Shown here: piece by piece, positions 9,308 through 18,951 of the stretch | Numbering within the stretch: the stretch's first letter is position 1 | Layout of the letters: each line of letters begins with the position of its first letter | Origin: Noviherbaspirillum sp. UKPF54 | GTDB lineage: Bacteria > Pseudomonadota > Gammaproteobacteria > Burkholderiales > Burkholderiaceae_D | Direction of reading: 5' to 3' | Assembly: GCF_007874125.1 (NCBI RefSeq) | Contig: NZ_CP040128.1 | Coordinates: 1,240,001-1,304,000 of the forward strand | DNA: 64,000 nt | Made by a program: the position numbers and the translations under genes | Notes under the pieces: model-generated | Database searches by the model: none | The model's input: only the letters and a program-made list of their open reading frames with translations | Told to the model about the DNA's origin: nothing

Positions 9308-10267
9308 ATGGATCTAAAGTTATTGCAGGACCGGCTGGGACATACATTCAAGGATGCCGCGCTGCTGCAGCAAGCCTTGACGCATCGTAGCCATAGCAGC
9401 CTGCATAACGAACGGCTCGAATTTCTTGGCGACTCGGTACTGAATTGCGTCGTCGCCTCTCTTCTGTTCGAGCGCTACAACAAGATTGATGAAGGCGATT
9501 TGTCGCGCTTGCGTGCAAATCTCGTCAAGCAGCAGTCTTTGTACGAGATTGCGCAACGGCTCGAACTGTCCCAGTTCCTGCGTCTGGGCGAGGGCGAGCT
9601 GAAGTCCGGCGGTTTTCGCCGTCCTTCCATCCTCGCCGATACGCTGGAGGCGCTGTTCGGGGCAATTTTCCTTGACGCCGGCTTCAATGCCGCACGCGAT
9701 GTAATCCGCTCTCTCTATATTCCGATTCTGGATACGGTTGATCCCAAGACACTGGGCAAGGATGCGAAGACGCTGCTGCAGGAATTCCTGCAAGGTAAAA
9801 AATTGGCGTTGCCCCAATATAACGTTGTTGCCACGCATGGCGCCGCGCACAATCAGGAATTCGAGATCGAATGTCTGGTGCCCAAACTGGATATCCAGGT
9901 GTTCGGTACAGGTGGAAGTCGTCGTGCCGGCGAACAGGCGGCGGCCAAGCTGGCGCTGGAAGCGGTCCAGAACGCCTTGGTTAAAACCGCTGCATCCGGG
10001 CGTAAGCCCCGCAAGGCTTCTCAGCTCAAACTGGCCGGTATCGCAACAATTCAACCCGACGCGCCCGTCGAGGAAGAATCCAAAAAAAGTGCAAAAGCGT
10101 CCAAGTCGGACGCCAAGCAGGCCAGGCTCGACCTGAAAGGGGACGGCAAGGCCGCCAAACCGGAAGCTCGGCCCGAAACCAGCACGAATACTGACGCTTC
10201 GCCCGAAGCGGGCGCCACTGACGGAGCGCCTGCTCCGGCAATTTCCACCCAATCAAAAACTGCATGA
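9308..10267 (+). CDS. rnc: ribonuclease III with C-terminal extension
   Basis: Double-strand RNA endonuclease for rRNA and mRNA processing. The signature [12 protein letters not shown] holds the acidic metal ligands, with a second set in [15 protein letters not shown]. The double-stranded RNA-binding domain lies near residues 155-225 ([12 protein letters not shown] to [11 protein letters not shown]). E. coli RNase III is 226 residues. This one has 319 because of an ~90-residue low-complexity tail rich in Lys, Ala, Glu and Pro, which I judge disordered. The stop overlaps the era start (ATGA). Confidence 0.96.
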   Translation: MDLKLLQDRLGHTFKDAALLQQALTHRSHSSLHNERLEFLGDSVLNCVVASLLFERYNKIDEGDLSRLRANLVKQQSLYEIAQRLELSQFLRLGEGELKSGGFRRPSILADTLEALFGAIFLDAGFNAARDVIRSLYIPILDTVDPKTLGKDAKTLLQEFLQGKKLALPQYNVVATHGAAHNQEFEIECLVPKLDIQVFGTGGSRRAGEQAAAKLALEAVQNALVKTAASGRKPRKASQLKLAGIATIQPDAPVEEESKKSAKASKSDAKQARLDLKGDGKAAKPEARPETSTNTDASPEAGATDGAPAPAISTQSKTA

Positions 10268-11166
10268 CATTACCCGCCGCTCCCATTGACTTCCGCTGCG
10301 GCTATATCGCGATCGTTGGTCGACCCAACGTCGGAAAGTCGACACTGATGAATGCGCTTATCGGCGCAAAAGTCAGCATTACATCGCGCAAGGCGCAAAC
10401 CACCCGGCACCGGATCACCGGCATCCAGACCCGCGAAAGCGTGCAGTTCGTCTACGTCGATACGCCTGGTTTTCAAACCCGGCATGCCAATGCGCTCAAC
10501 AAGACGCTGAACCGCACAGTTGCCAACACCTTGACGGCAGCCGATGTGATCCTGTTTGTGGTCGAAGCTGGCACGTTCGGTCACGCCGACAAGCAGGTGC
10601 TCGACCTGATTCCGAAGGGCGTTCCTTGCATCCTGATTATCAACAAATCGGACCGCATCAAGGAAAAGGCGGAGATGTTTCCGTTCGCCCAGCAGGTGGC
10701 GGCGGCGCACGATTTTGCAGCAGTCATTCCCGTTTCGGCCAAGCAGCGCTATCAACTGGATGTGCTCGAAGCGGAAATTGAAAAGCATCTTCCGCACAAT
10801 CCGCCGATGTTCGACGAGGACGATATCACCGATCGCAGCGAGAAGTTCCTGGCTGCCGAGATCGTGCGGGAAAAGGTTTTCCGCTTCGTCGGCGACGAAT
10901 TGCCTTATACCAGCACGGTCGTCATCGAAAAATTTGAGGAAGAAGGCCGTTTGCGCCGGATTTTTGCCGCCATCCTGGTCGACCGCGACAGCCACAAGGC
11001 GATGGTGATCGGCCAGAAAGGGGCGAAACTCAAGGAGATTTCGACTCAGGCCCGCCTTGACATGGAGAAGCTGTTCGGCGGTCCGGTCTATCTCGAAATC
11101 TGGGTCAAGGTAAAGTCGGGCTGGGCCGATAACGAGGCCGGGCTGCGTGCATACGGCTACGAGTAG
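10264..11166 (+). CDS. era: GTPase Era
   Basis: Essential GTPase that binds the 3' end of 16S rRNA and assists 30S assembly. The GTPase domain shows G1 (GRPNVGKST), G3 (DTPGFQ) and G4 (NKSD). The C-terminal KH domain is recognisable ([20 protein letters not shown], then [20 protein letters not shown]). At 300 residues it matches the family. Translation is coupled to rnc by a 4-nt overlap, the usual rnc-era pairing. Confidence 0.97.
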   Translation: MTLPAAPIDFRCGYIAIVGRPNVGKSTLMNALIGAKVSITSRKAQTTRHRITGIQTRESVQFVYVDTPGFQTRHANALNKTLNRTVANTLTAADVILFVVEAGTFGHADKQVLDLIPKGVPCILIINKSDRIKEKAEMFPFAQQVAAAHDFAAVIPVSAKQRYQLDVLEAEIEKHLPHNPPMFDEDDITDRSEKFLAAEIVREKVFRFVGDELPYTSTVVIEKFEEEGRLRRIFAAILVDRDSHKAMVIGQKGAKLKEISTQARLDMEKLFGGPVYLEIWVKVKSGWADNEAGLRAYGYE

Positions 11167-11256
11167 ACCTTTATCGGATGACAGCGACACTGCCGCCGAG
11201 GCGCCGCATTCGACTCGGCGTCCGCGCGGCACGATTGGAAACGGCGCTTTAACTGT

Positions 11257-12096
11257 ATGACCCCGCAATCAAGCCAGTCCGACGACACATTGCGCGAAAT
11301 GCGGCAGGCACACCCGCAATCCGATCACGCCGCCAGGCCGCGAGCCTCCTCATCGAATGGAACGCGCGCCAAATCTCCCGAAAAGGAAACCCGGGTCACC
11401 GGCCAGCCGGCGTTTGTCCTGCATAGCTATCCGTACAAGGAAACCAGCCTGATCGTCGACGTCTTTTCGCGCGACTACGGGCGCATCGCCTTGATCGCCA
11501 AAGGTGCCAAGAGGCCGCATTCCAAGTTGCGCGGCGTGCTGCAGACCTTTCAGCCCTTGTCCGTGGGCTGGAGCGGCAAGGCGGAAGTACGCACGCTGAC
11601 GCAGGCTGAATGGATCGGCGGCTTGCTGCCACTCGAAAAATCGGCACTGCTGTGCGGGTTCTATCTCAATGAATTGCTGGTCAAACTGCTGGCGCGCGAC
11701 GATCCTCATCCCGCGCTGTTCGATCACTATATTGCCACCCTCAACGAACTCGCGCATGACGAGCCGGCGCCGATCGTGCTGCGGAAATTCGAGCGTGCAT
11801 TGCTGAAGGAAACCGGGGTGGCCGGCAATTTCACGACGTGCGCGGTGACGGGGCAGCCGGTCGAGGAAAGCAAAATCTACGTGGTCGAGCCCGAGCGCGG
11901 TCCGCGCCCGGCGTACCCGGCTGATACGGCGCCGCGCGTGTCCGGCAAGACCCTGCTCGACATGGAGCGCGAGGATTACACCGACAGCAATACGCAGACA
12001 CAGAGCAAGTTCCTGATGCGTTTTCTGCTTGCGCATCATTTGGGCGGCGCGCCGCTCAACACGCGCCAGATTCTGATAGATTTAATGCAGTTATAA
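11257..12096 (+). CDS. recO: DNA repair protein RecO
   Basis: Recombination mediator that loads RecA on SSB-coated gaps with RecR. The N-terminal OB fold starts at [21 protein letters not shown]. The helical C-terminal part includes [27 protein letters not shown]. From the ATG at 11257 the protein has 279 residues, with about 45 polar residues before the conserved domain. E. coli RecO is 242, so either this is a disordered extension or the true start is further in, for example the ATG at 11299. It follows era by 90 bp. Confidence 0.93.
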   Translation: MTPQSSQSDDTLREMRQAHPQSDHAARPRASSSNGTRAKSPEKETRVTGQPAFVLHSYPYKETSLIVDVFSRDYGRIALIAKGAKRPHSKLRGVLQTFQPLSVGWSGKAEVRTLTQAEWIGGLLPLEKSALLCGFYLNELLVKLLARDDPHPALFDHYIATLNELAHDEPAPIVLRKFERALLKETGVAGNFTTCAVTGQPVEESKIYVVEPERGPRPAYPADTAPRVSGKTLLDMEREDYTDSNTQTQSKFLMRFLLAHHLGGAPLNTRQILIDLMQL

Positions 12097-12113
12097 AGCC
12101 ACCATTGCCCGCC

Positions 12114-12881
12114 ATGAGCCTTCTACACCCCACCAGCCCCGTCATTGATCTCGGCGTCAACATCGATCACGTCGCGACGCTGCGAAACGCGCGCGGAACC
12201 CTCTACCCGGACCCGGTACAGGCCGCTTTGCTGGCGGAGGATGCCGGCGCCGACGCCATCACCTTGCACCTGCGCGAGGATCGTCGTCACATCAAGGATG
12301 CGGACGTCGAAGCGATCCGCCCGCAACTGCGCACCCGCATGAACCTTGAAGCGGCCGTGACGCCCGAGATGATCGAATTCGCCTGCCGCATCAAGCCGCA
12401 GGATGTCTGTCTGGTGCCGGAGCGGCGAAATGAAGTGACGACCGAAGGCGGCCTGGACGTCGCTACGCATTTTTCCGCCGTACAGGCGGCGGTCAAGCAG
12501 TTGCAGGCCCAGGGAATTCAGGTCAGCCTGTTCATCGATGCGGACCCGGTACAGATCAGGGCCGCTGCGGAGACCGGCGCACCGGTCATCGAAATTCATA
12601 CCGGCCGCTATGCCGATGCGCAAACCGACTGCGAACAGCAACAGGAACTGGCTCGGGTGCACGCTGGCGTTCTGGAAGGTGTGGGGCTCGGCCTGAAAGT
12701 GAACGCGGGACATGGTTTGCACTACACCAATGTGCAGGCGATCGCCGCGATTCCGGAAATCGCCGAACTCAATATCGGCCATGCGATCGTCGCGCAGGCC
12801 ATATTCATCGGCTGGCAAAACGCCATCAAGGAAATGAAGGCCATCATGATCGCAGCACGCCTGGGCGTTCACAAGAAATGA
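12114..12881 (+). CDS. pdxJ: pyridoxine 5'-phosphate synthase PdxJ
   Basis: TIM-barrel enzyme that condenses 1-deoxyxylulose 5-phosphate with 3-amino-2-oxopropyl phosphate in DXP-dependent vitamin B6 synthesis. Key segments are [50 protein letters not shown] and [14 protein letters not shown] prefer the ATG at 12114 over a TTG at 12105. From there it has 255 residues, near the usual ~243. The stop overlaps the acpS start, and pdxJ-acpS is a widely conserved pair. Confidence 0.97.
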   Translation: MSLLHPTSPVIDLGVNIDHVATLRNARGTLYPDPVQAALLAEDAGADAITLHLREDRRHIKDADVEAIRPQLRTRMNLEAAVTPEMIEFACRIKPQDVCLVPERRNEVTTEGGLDVATHFSAVQAAVKQLQAQGIQVSLFIDADPVQIRAAAETGAPVIEIHTGRYADAQTDCEQQQELARVHAGVLEGVGLGLKVNAGHGLHYTNVQAIAAIPEIAELNIGHAIVAQAIFIGWQNAIKEMKAIMIAARLGVHKK

Positions 12882-13270
12882 TCTACGGTATCGGTACCGA
12901 CATCATTCAGATCTCCCGCGTGGAAGCGGCGTTGGCCCGCAATGGCGAGCGTTTCGCTGAAAAGATCCTTGGTCCCGAGGAGCTGGAAAAATACCGGCGC
13001 CGCAAGGCCAAGGTCGAAGCGCGCGGAGTGCGCTTTCTGGCGACGCGCTTTGCCGCAAAAGAAGCGTTTTCCAAGGCGATCGGCCTGGGAATGCGCATGC
13101 CGATGACTTGGCGTGCGATGCAGACGCTGAACGCCACAAGCGGCAAGCCGGTAGCGGTGGCCAGCGGAGCGCTGAAGGAATTTATGGAACAGAACGGCTT
13201 GACCGCCCAGGTGTCGATTACCGATGAAGCCGAATATGCGGTCGCCTTCGTGATAGTGGAGAAGAAATGA
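12878..13270 (+). CDS. acpS: holo-[acyl-carrier-protein] synthase
   Basis: Transfers 4'-phosphopantetheine from CoA to apo-ACP. The two family motifs are present: [16 protein letters not shown], with the Mg-binding Asp, and [13 protein letters not shown], with the catalytic Glu. Length 130 residues, close to the E. coli enzyme of 126. Both ends overlap neighbouring genes by 4 nt (pdxJ upstream, nagZ downstream), so translation is probably coupled. Confidence 0.96.
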   Translation: MIYGIGTDIIQISRVEAALARNGERFAEKILGPEELEKYRRRKAKVEARGVRFLATRFAAKEAFSKAIGLGMRMPMTWRAMQTLNATSGKPVAVASGALKEFMEQNGLTAQVSITDEAEYAVAFVIVEKK

Positions 13271-14316
13271 AATCAAATGCCAATACCGGACTGGGCCCGG
13301 TCATGCTGGACGTCGTCGGCACCTCGCTTAACGACGACGATATCCGGCGCATCCGCCATCCGCTGACGGGCGGCGTCATTCTGTTCGCACGCAATTACCA
13401 GAACCGCCAGCAGCTGTGCGAACTGACGGCGGCGATTCACGAAGTGCGTCCGGGCGTGCTGATCGCCGTCGACCACGAGGGCGGACGCGTGCAGCGCTTC
13501 AAGACCGATGGCTTCACCAAGCTGCCGGCGATGCGCAGATTGGGCGAACTGTGGGAGCGTGACGTGCTGGAAGCGACGCGGGCGGCAACCGATGTCGGCT
13601 TTGTGCTGGCAGCCGAGCTGCGTGCGTGCGGCGTCGACCTGTCGTTTACGCCGGTGCTCGACCTCGATCACGGGCAGTCGGGGGTGATCGGCGACCGCGC
13701 GTTCCACCGCGACGCGCGGGTGGTGACCCTGCTGGCGAAAAGCCTCAATCACGGCCTGGCCCTGGCGGGCATGGCGAACTGCGGCAAGCATTTTCCGGGA
13801 CATGGATTTGCGGAAGCGGATTCCCATTTCGCCATTCCGACGGATGACCGCAACCTCAAGGAAATCTTGGCCGACGACGCCGCGCCGTACGACTGGCTGG
13901 GCCTTGGCTTGGCTGCGGTCATGCCGGCGCACGTGATCTACCCGAAGGTCGACAAGAACCCGGCCGGCTTTTCGAAGAAGTGGCTGTCCATCCTGCGCAA
14001 GGACATGGGGTTCGAGGGGGTGATCTTCAGCGATGACTTGAGCATGGAAGGCGCGAGCGTCGCCGGCGGCGTGATCGATGGCGCCAATGCAGCGCTTTCA
14101 GCCGGATGCGACATGGTCCTGATCTGCAACTCTCCGGACAAGGCCGACGAATTGCTGGACGGGCTGAAAGTGAAGACGAATGCCGCCACGAAGGCATCTG
14201 CCGCTCGCATTGCAGCTCTGGTTCCGCAAGGGAATGCGCTCGACTGGGATGCTCTGCAGCAGGACGCGCGCTACCGCGCCGCCAGGCAAACCGCGCAAGA
14301 ACTCGTTTCCGCTTGA
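13267..14316 (+). CDS. nagZ: beta-N-acetylhexosaminidase NagZ
   Basis: Cytosolic glycoside hydrolase family 3 enzyme that removes N-acetylglucosamine from anhydromuropeptides during peptidoglycan recycling. The motifs are clear: [11 protein letters not shown], the signature [15 protein letters not shown] that carries the His of the flexible catalytic loop, and the nucleophile Asp in [12 protein letters not shown]. Length 349 residues, typical. It is coupled to acpS by ATGA overlap; uvrC follows after 15 bp. Confidence 0.96.
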   Translation: MKSNANTGLGPVMLDVVGTSLNDDDIRRIRHPLTGGVILFARNYQNRQQLCELTAAIHEVRPGVLIAVDHEGGRVQRFKTDGFTKLPAMRRLGELWERDVLEATRAATDVGFVLAAELRACGVDLSFTPVLDLDHGQSGVIGDRAFHRDARVVTLLAKSLNHGLALAGMANCGKHFPGHGFAEADSHFAIPTDDRNLKEILADDAAPYDWLGLGLAAVMPAHVIYPKVDKNPAGFSKKWLSILRKDMGFEGVIFSDDLSMEGASVAGGVIDGANAALSAGCDMVLICNSPDKADELLDGLKVKTNAATKASAARIAALVPQGNALDWDALQQDARYRAARQTAQELVSA

Positions 14317-14331
14317 TGCTCGTCTTGCCCG

Positions 14332-16188
14332 ATGTCGGACGCCGCCGTACCTGATTCGCGCGAAGTCGTTCTCGAGACGGTCGCCAAGCTGCCGCACCTG
14401 CCCGGCGTTTACCGCTACTTCGATGCGGACAATTCGCTGCTGTATGTGGGCAAGGCGCGCGATCTCAAGAAGCGGGTTTCCAGTTATTTCCAGAAGACGC
14501 TAACCAGCCCGCGCATTGCGATGATGGTCGAGCGTATCGCGCGGCTGGAAACGACGGTCACGCGCAGCGAGGCGGAAGCGCTGCTGCTCGAAAATAACCT
14601 GATCAAGACGCTGCAGCCGCGCTTCAACATCCTGTTCCGCGACGACAAGTCGTATCCCTATCTGAAGATCACCGGGCAGGATGTGCCGCGCATGGCGTAT
14701 TACCGCGGTGCCGTCGACAAGAAGAACCAGTATTTCGGGCCTTTCCCGAGCGCGTGGGCAGTCAAGGAATCAATGCAGATCCTGCAGAAGGTGTTCCGGC
14801 TGAGGACATGCGAGGATTCGGTATTCGCCAATCGCACGCGCCCCTGCCTGCTGCACCAGATCCAGCGCTGCAGCGCGCCCTGCGTGAATGCGATCAGCCG
14901 CGAAGACTATGCGGCCGATGTCGACAACGCCGCCAGATTTTTGCGCGGCCGGCAGACCGAGGTGCTGGAGGAACTGGAAAGGAAAATGCATGCGTTCGCC
15001 GCCGAACTCAAGTTCGAGCAGGCGGCCGCGGTGCGTAACCAGATCAGTGCGCTGTCGCGTGTGCTGCACCAGCAGACCATGGAAACGGTCGGCGACGCCG
15101 ACATCGATATCATCTCTGTCGTGGTGCAGGGCGGCCGGGCGTGCGTGAACCTGGCGATGGTGCGTGGCGGCCGCCACCTGGGTGACCGCGCTTACTTTCC
15201 GGCTCATGTCGACAGCGTGCTTGCCGCCGACGGGGATACGGTCGAGGTGGAAGTCCTGAAGGCGTTTCTTGCGCAGCATTACATCGACAAGTTCATTCCG
15301 CCGACTCTGATCCTGAACGTCGAATTCGACGAGCCCGCGCTGATGATGGCGCTGGCGGAACAATGCGGCCATCGCATCAACCTGGTGTTCCAGCCGCAGG
15401 GGCAGCGCCGCCAGTGGCTTGAAATGGCGCACAAAGGGGCTGAAATCGCGCTGGCGCGCCTGCTCTCCGAGCAAGGTTCGCAGCAGGCGCGCACGCGGGC
15501 CCTGGTCGATGCGCTCGGCCTGGACGTGGGCGACATCGAAAGCCTGCGCATCGAATGCTTCGATATCAGCCACACCCAAGGCGAAGCGACCCAGGCATCC
15601 TGCGTGGTGTTTCACCATCACGCGATGCAGAACGGCGAATACCGGCGCTACAACATCGCCGGCATTACGCCCGGCGACGATTATGCGGCGATGCGCCAGG
15701 TGCTGACGCGGCGCTACGAGAAAGTCGCCAACGGCGAGGGGGGGATGCCCGATGTCGTACTGATCGACGGCGGCAAAGGCCAGGTCGAGATGGCGCGGCA
15801 GGTGTTCAGCGAGCTGGGGCTCGACATCGGATTGATTGTCGGCGTTGCCAAGGGCGAGGGACGCAAGGTTGGCCTGGAAACGCTGGTGTTCGCCGACGAG
15901 CGGTCGCCGCAGGAACTGGGCAAGGAGTCGGCCGCGCTAATGCTGATTGCGCAAATCCGTGACGAGGCGCATCGTTTCGCCATTACCGGCATGCGCGCCA
16001 AGCGCGCCAAGGCGCGTCAGACGTCGCGGCTGGAGGAAATCGAAGGCGTTGGTGCGAAACGGCGCCAAAAGCTGCTGGCGCGCTTCGGGGGGCTGCGCGG
16101 CGTGGCTGACGCAAGCGTAGATGAATTGGCATCGGTCGATGGTATATCGCGTCAGCTTGCGGAAGAGATATATCGGCAGTTGCATTAA
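14332..16188 (+). CDS. uvrC: excinuclease ABC subunit C
   Basis: Dual-incision nuclease of nucleotide excision repair. An N-terminal GIY-YIG domain reads [20 protein letters not shown]. The central UVR motif reads [17 protein letters not shown]. The C-terminal RNase H-like nuclease has its Asp residues in [10 protein letters not shown] and LIDGGKGQ. Tandem helix-hairpin-helix motifs end the protein ([21 protein letters not shown]). Length 618 residues, like E. coli UvrC (610). It is the last long gene of the lepA-uvrC run before pgsA. Confidence 0.97.
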   Translation: MSDAAVPDSREVVLETVAKLPHLPGVYRYFDADNSLLYVGKARDLKKRVSSYFQKTLTSPRIAMMVERIARLETTVTRSEAEALLLENNLIKTLQPRFNILFRDDKSYPYLKITGQDVPRMAYYRGAVDKKNQYFGPFPSAWAVKESMQILQKVFRLRTCEDSVFANRTRPCLLHQIQRCSAPCVNAISREDYAADVDNAARFLRGRQTEVLEELERKMHAFAAELKFEQAAAVRNQISALSRVLHQQTMETVGDADIDIISVVVQGGRACVNLAMVRGGRHLGDRAYFPAHVDSVLAADGDTVEVEVLKAFLAQHYIDKFIPPTLILNVEFDEPALMMALAEQCGHRINLVFQPQGQRRQWLEMAHKGAEIALARLLSEQGSQQARTRALVDALGLDVGDIESLRIECFDISHTQGEATQASCVVFHHHAMQNGEYRRYNIAGITPGDDYAAMRQVLTRRYEKVANGEGGMPDVVLIDGGKGQVEMARQVFSELGLDIGLIVGVAKGEGRKVGLETLVFADERSPQELGKESAALMLIAQIRDEAHRFAITGMRAKRAKARQTSRLEEIEGVGAKRRQKLLARFGGLRGVADASVDELASVDGISRQLAEEIYRQLH

Positions 16189-16265
16189 ATCAGCGGTGTG
16201 AAGCGGTGCATTGCGGTTCGGGCAAGTTCCACGCGATAATCGAGCTTATTCACCGACGCCGACAT

Positions 16266-16850
16266 ATGCCTTTTAATATTCCTATCCTGCTCACTTGGTT
16301 GCGTGTGGCGCTTATCCCGCTGGTGGTAGGCGTGTTCTATCTGCCCGATACCTGGTTGCCACCGCTGTCGAAGGGCATCGCTTCCAGCGCCATATTCATC
16401 GTGGCCGCAGTCACCGATTGGTTCGATGGATTTCTTGCGCGGCGTTGGAACGAGACATCCGCGTTTGGCGCCTTTCTCGATCCTGTGGCCGACAAGTTGA
16501 TGGTTGCGGGCGCGCTGCTGGTGCTGGTCGAATTCGAGCGTGTTAATGCGGTCATCGCCTTCATCATCATCGGACGCGAGATCGCCATTTCGGCACTGCG
16601 CGAATGGATGGCGCAGATCGGCGCGTCCAAGTCGGTGGCGGTCAGTTCGATCGGTAAGATCAAGACGACCGCGCAGATGATCGCGATTCCGATGCTGCTG
16701 TTTAGCGATACCTTGTTTGGCGTGATCGATACCCGGTTTTGGGGTGCATGGTTGCTGGTGATCGCCGCCGTGCTGACCGTATGGTCGATGTTCTATTATC
16801 TGAAAAAGGCTTGGCCGTTGATCAAAGAAAGGTCAGGTCGATTGGAGTGA
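16266..16850 (+). CDS. pgsA: CDP-diacylglycerol--glycerol-3-phosphate 3-phosphatidyltransferase
   Basis: Integral membrane enzyme that makes phosphatidylglycerol phosphate. The CDP-alcohol phosphatidyltransferase motif is complete: DWFDGFLARRWNETSAFG then AFLDPVADK (D-x2-DG-x2-AR-x8-G-x3-D-x3-D). Several hydrophobic helices flank it. I start at the ATG at 16266 (MPFNIPILLTWLRV), which matches the known N-terminus. An upstream in-frame start at 16206 would add 20 unrelated residues. uvrC-pgsA-tRNA-Gly is an order also found elsewhere in Proteobacteria. Confidence 0.94.
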   Translation: MPFNIPILLTWLRVALIPLVVGVFYLPDTWLPPLSKGIASSAIFIVAAVTDWFDGFLARRWNETSAFGAFLDPVADKLMVAGALLVLVEFERVNAVIAFIIIGREIAISALREWMAQIGASKSVAVSSIGKIKTTAQMIAIPMLLFSDTLFGVIDTRFWGAWLLVIAAVLTVWSMFYYLKKAWPLIKERSGRLE

Positions 16851-16864
16851 ACGCTGCATTGTGC

Positions 16865-16892
16865 TTGACAAAAAGCGGCAAATCTCTATAAT
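16865..16892 (+). promoter_or_regulatory. sigma-70 promoter of the tRNA cluster
   Basis: A perfect TTGACA at 16865-16870 and a perfect TATAAT at 16887-16892 are separated by 16 bp. The expected transcription start lies about 10 bp before the first tRNA-Gly. This is the strongest sigma-70 promoter I saw in the window. Confidence 0.9.
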
Positions 16893-16909
16893 GCTTGTCT
16901 GTTGTGAAC

Positions 16910-16985
16910 GCGGGAGTAGCTCAGTTGGTAGAGCGCAACCTTGCCAAGGTTGAGGTCGAGAGTTCGAGACTCTTCTCCCGCTCCA
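16910..16985 (+). tRNA. tRNA-Gly (GCC), copy 1
   Basis: A 76-nt cloverleaf including the encoded CCA. The acceptor arms GCGGGAG and CTCCCGC pair fully, the anticodon loop reads CTTGCCAAG (anticodon GCC), and the T-loop is TTCGAGA. It lies directly downstream of the strong promoter at 16865. Confidence 0.97.
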
Positions 16986-16993
16986 GGATTCGG

Positions 16994-17021
16994 AAAGGAA
17001 GCTATCCGGCTTCCTTTTTTT
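16994..17021 (+). terminator. intrinsic terminator after tRNA-Gly copy 1
   Basis: GGAAGC (16997-17002) pairs with GCTTCC (17009-17014) around a 6-nt loop. The stem is extended by AAA/TTT and followed by a run of T. It separates the two identical tRNA-Gly genes. Confidence 0.8.
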
Positions 17022-17091
17022 ATTCTAGAGTGAGAGCCTAGTTTAGAGTGTCATCGCTAGGTTCCGGGTGTGCAAAATTGCAAGTTTATAT

Positions 17092-17167
17092 GCGGGAGTA
17101 GCTCAGTTGGTAGAGCGCAACCTTGCCAAGGTTGAGGTCGAGAGTTCGAGACTCTTCTCCCGCTCCA
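17092..17167 (+). tRNA. tRNA-Gly (GCC), copy 2
   Basis: By eye it is identical over all 76 nt to the copy at 16910, including the encoded CCA, with anticodon GCC. I see no good promoter in the 70 bp between the terminator at 17021 and this gene. Its expression may depend on read-through or on a weak promoter. Confidence 0.97.
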
Positions 17168-17269
17168 TATATCTGGGCAGGCTTTTCTGTCTTCCCTTGT
17201 TATGCAAGTCGCTTGTGTCGCAGGCGCAGCATGCTGCAATAGTAGTTTGTGGTTACAATAACCTTCCGC

Positions 17270-17343
17270 GGCGGGGTAGCAAAGTGGTTATGCAGCGGCC
17301 TGCAAAGCCGTCTACGCCGGTTCGATTCCGACCCCCGCCTCCA
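17270..17343 (+). tRNA. tRNA-Cys (GCA)
   Basis: A 74-nt cloverleaf with acceptor GGCGGGG/CCCCGCC, anticodon loop CTGCAAA (anticodon GCA), discriminator T and encoded CCA. The T-loop is TTCGATT. It lies 102 bp after tRNA-Gly copy 2. Confidence 0.97.
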
Positions 17344-17353
17344 GTTTTCCAAT

Positions 17354-17378
17354 AAAAAGCGCCGAGTGCGCTTTTTTT
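17354..17378 (+). terminator. intrinsic terminator after tRNA-Cys
   Basis: AAAAAGCGC (17354-17362) and GCGCTTTTT, with a 5-nt loop, form a stem followed by further T residues. It lies between tRNA-Cys and tRNA-Leu. Confidence 0.75.
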
Positions 17379-17409
17379 GCATGCGCGCCTGCTAAGCTTG
17401 TCGAACTAT

Positions 17410-17502
17410 GCCCGAGTGGTGAAATTGGTAGACACAGCGGACTTAAAATCCGCCGCTTACCCGAGAGGGGGCGTACCGGTTCGATTCCGGTCTCGGGCAC
17501 CA
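17410..17502 (+). tRNA. tRNA-Leu (UAA)
   Basis: A 93-nt class II tRNA with acceptor GCCCGAG/CTCGGGC, anticodon loop ACTTAAAAT (anticodon TAA), a long variable arm (ACCCGAGAGGGGGCGT region), T-loop TTCGATT, discriminator A and encoded CCA. Confidence 0.96.
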
Positions 17503-17530
17503 AAAACCTGTCGCATCTCGAATCATCCGA

Positions 17531-17563
17531 AACCCGCATGTTTACTGAATATCGCGGGTTTTT
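17531..17563 (+). terminator. intrinsic terminator after tRNA-Leu
   Basis: AACCCGC (17531-17537) and GCGGGTT (17554-17560), with a 16-nt loop, are followed by TTT. It ends just before the convergent response-regulator gene. Confidence 0.65.
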
Positions 17564-17586
17564 CGTCTCACAGGGAAGCGCTGGCC

Positions 17587-18951
17587 TTATCCCAGTCCCA
17601 ATCGTTGCAGCCGTCGCTTGAAGGCATGGCGAGAAATCCCCAGCCGCTCGGCGGCCTGCCCCTTGTGCCCGCCGGCGTCGCGCAGTGCGGCCAGCATCAT
17701 TTCCCTTTCCGTGCTCGCAAGAGCATCCTCGATGTTGGCCGCTCCCTGGGATGCGTGGATTGGCGCCGTCGCCGTCAGCGGTGCTTCTGCATCTACAAGT
17801 TCGCGGGGCAGCGTTTCCGCTCCGATTTCGGTTCCGGGGTAGAGAATGGTCAGGCGTTCAATCAAGTTCTTCAGCTCGCGTACGTTGCCCGGCCATCGGT
17901 ATTGCATGAGAGCCTGCCTGGCGTCTTCCGATACGGTAATCGGCTTTGACCGCTCTTCGCGCGCGAACAGGCGTGAGAAATGCTCGATCAACGCGGGCAC
18001 GTCCGAGGCGCGCTCGCGCAGCGGCGGAATATTGAGCTGGATGACGTTGAGGCGAAAATACAGGTCTTCGCGGAACGTTCCGGCGCGTGCCGCTGCCGCG
18101 AGGTCGCGGTTGGTGGCGGCGACGACGCGCACGTCCGACGTCTGGGCGCGCCCGCTGCCGATGGGCCGATACTGGCCGTTCTCCAGAAAATGCAGCAGCT
18201 TGGCTTGCAAGGGAAGCGGCAGCTCGCCGATTTCATCGAGAAACAGCGTGCCTTTGTCGGCCAGGGCAACCAGCCCGACGCGGCGCTGGTGGGCGCCGGT
18301 GTATGCGCCTTTTTCGGCGCCGAAAAGCTCGGCCTCGATCAGCTGTTCGGGCAATGACGCGCAGTTGATTTCGATGAAGGGCCCGGATGCGCGCGGGCTG
18401 GCCGAATGAACGGTGCGCGCAACCAGCGCCTTGCCGGTGCCGGACTCTCCCAATACGAGGATGCGCATGGCCGCGCTGGCGGCGATACGCTCGACGGTTC
18501 CCAGCAGATCGCGCATGGCGAGGCTGGCACCCAGCATGCCGGATTCCTGTATTGTTGCGCCGCGATGGAATTCCAGCTCGGCCGCCATCTGCCGCCGCTC
18601 CAGCGTAGCGTGGATGGTCATGGACAGGTCATCGAGATCGAACGGCTTGGTGATGTAATCGGCGGCGCCGAGCTTGACCGCTTTCACGGCGGAACGGGTG
18701 TCGCCGTGCGCCGAGATCATGATGACCTGGGCTTCGATCTGGCGTGCCTTTAGCGTTTCCAGCACGTCGAGGCCGGACATGTCGGGCAGTTTCAGGTCCA
18801 GCAGAATGAGGTCGGGCTGCAGCTCGGCGGCTTTTGCCAAGCCGTCGGCGGCCGTGCCGGCGCCGTGGACCGCATGGCCTTCGTCCTCCAGCGCAAAGGT
18901 AAGCGAGCGCACGAGATTGGACTCGTCGTCGATGATCAGGATGCTAGCCAT
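17587..18951 (-). CDS. sigma-54-dependent response regulator (NtrC family)
   Basis: Transcription activator of 454 residues in three parts. The receiver domain (1-~120) has Asp8/Asp9, phosphoacceptor Asp52 and Lys102. The AAA+ domain (~135-375) shows Walker A GESGTGKALVA and sigma-54 contact loop GAYTGA (Tyr replaces the more usual Phe). It ends in a Fis-type helix-turn-helix (GHKGQAAERLGISRHAFKRRLQ). Its start overlaps the kinase gene by 8 nt. A sigma-54 promoter and large inverted repeats lie beyond the kinase, so I infer it activates the divergent transporter operon. Confidence 0.94.
   Translation of the reverse strand: MASILIIDDESNLVRSLTFALEDEGHAVHGAGTAADGLAKAAELQPDLILLDLKLPDMSGLDVLETLKARQIEAQVIMISAHGDTRSAVKAVKLGAADYITKPFDLDDLSMTIHATLERRQMAAELEFHRGATIQESGMLGASLAMRDLLGTVERIAASAAMRILVLGESGTGKALVARTVHSASPRASGPFIEINCASLPEQLIEAELFGAEKGAYTGAHQRRVGLVALADKGTLFLDEIGELPLPLQAKLLHFLENGQYRPIGSGRAQTSDVRVVAATNRDLAAAARAGTFREDLYFRLNVIQLNIPPLRERASDVPALIEHFSRLFAREERSKPITVSEDARQALMQYRWPGNVRELKNLIERLTILYPGTEIGAETLPRELVDAEAPLTATAPIHASQGAANIEDALASTEREMMLAALRDAGGHKGQAAERLGISRHAFKRRLQRLGLG

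Noticed and set aside
12869..13276. Minus-strand frame covering acpS
   Set aside because: It is antisense to acpS, which has both catalytic motifs and is coupled to its neighbours.
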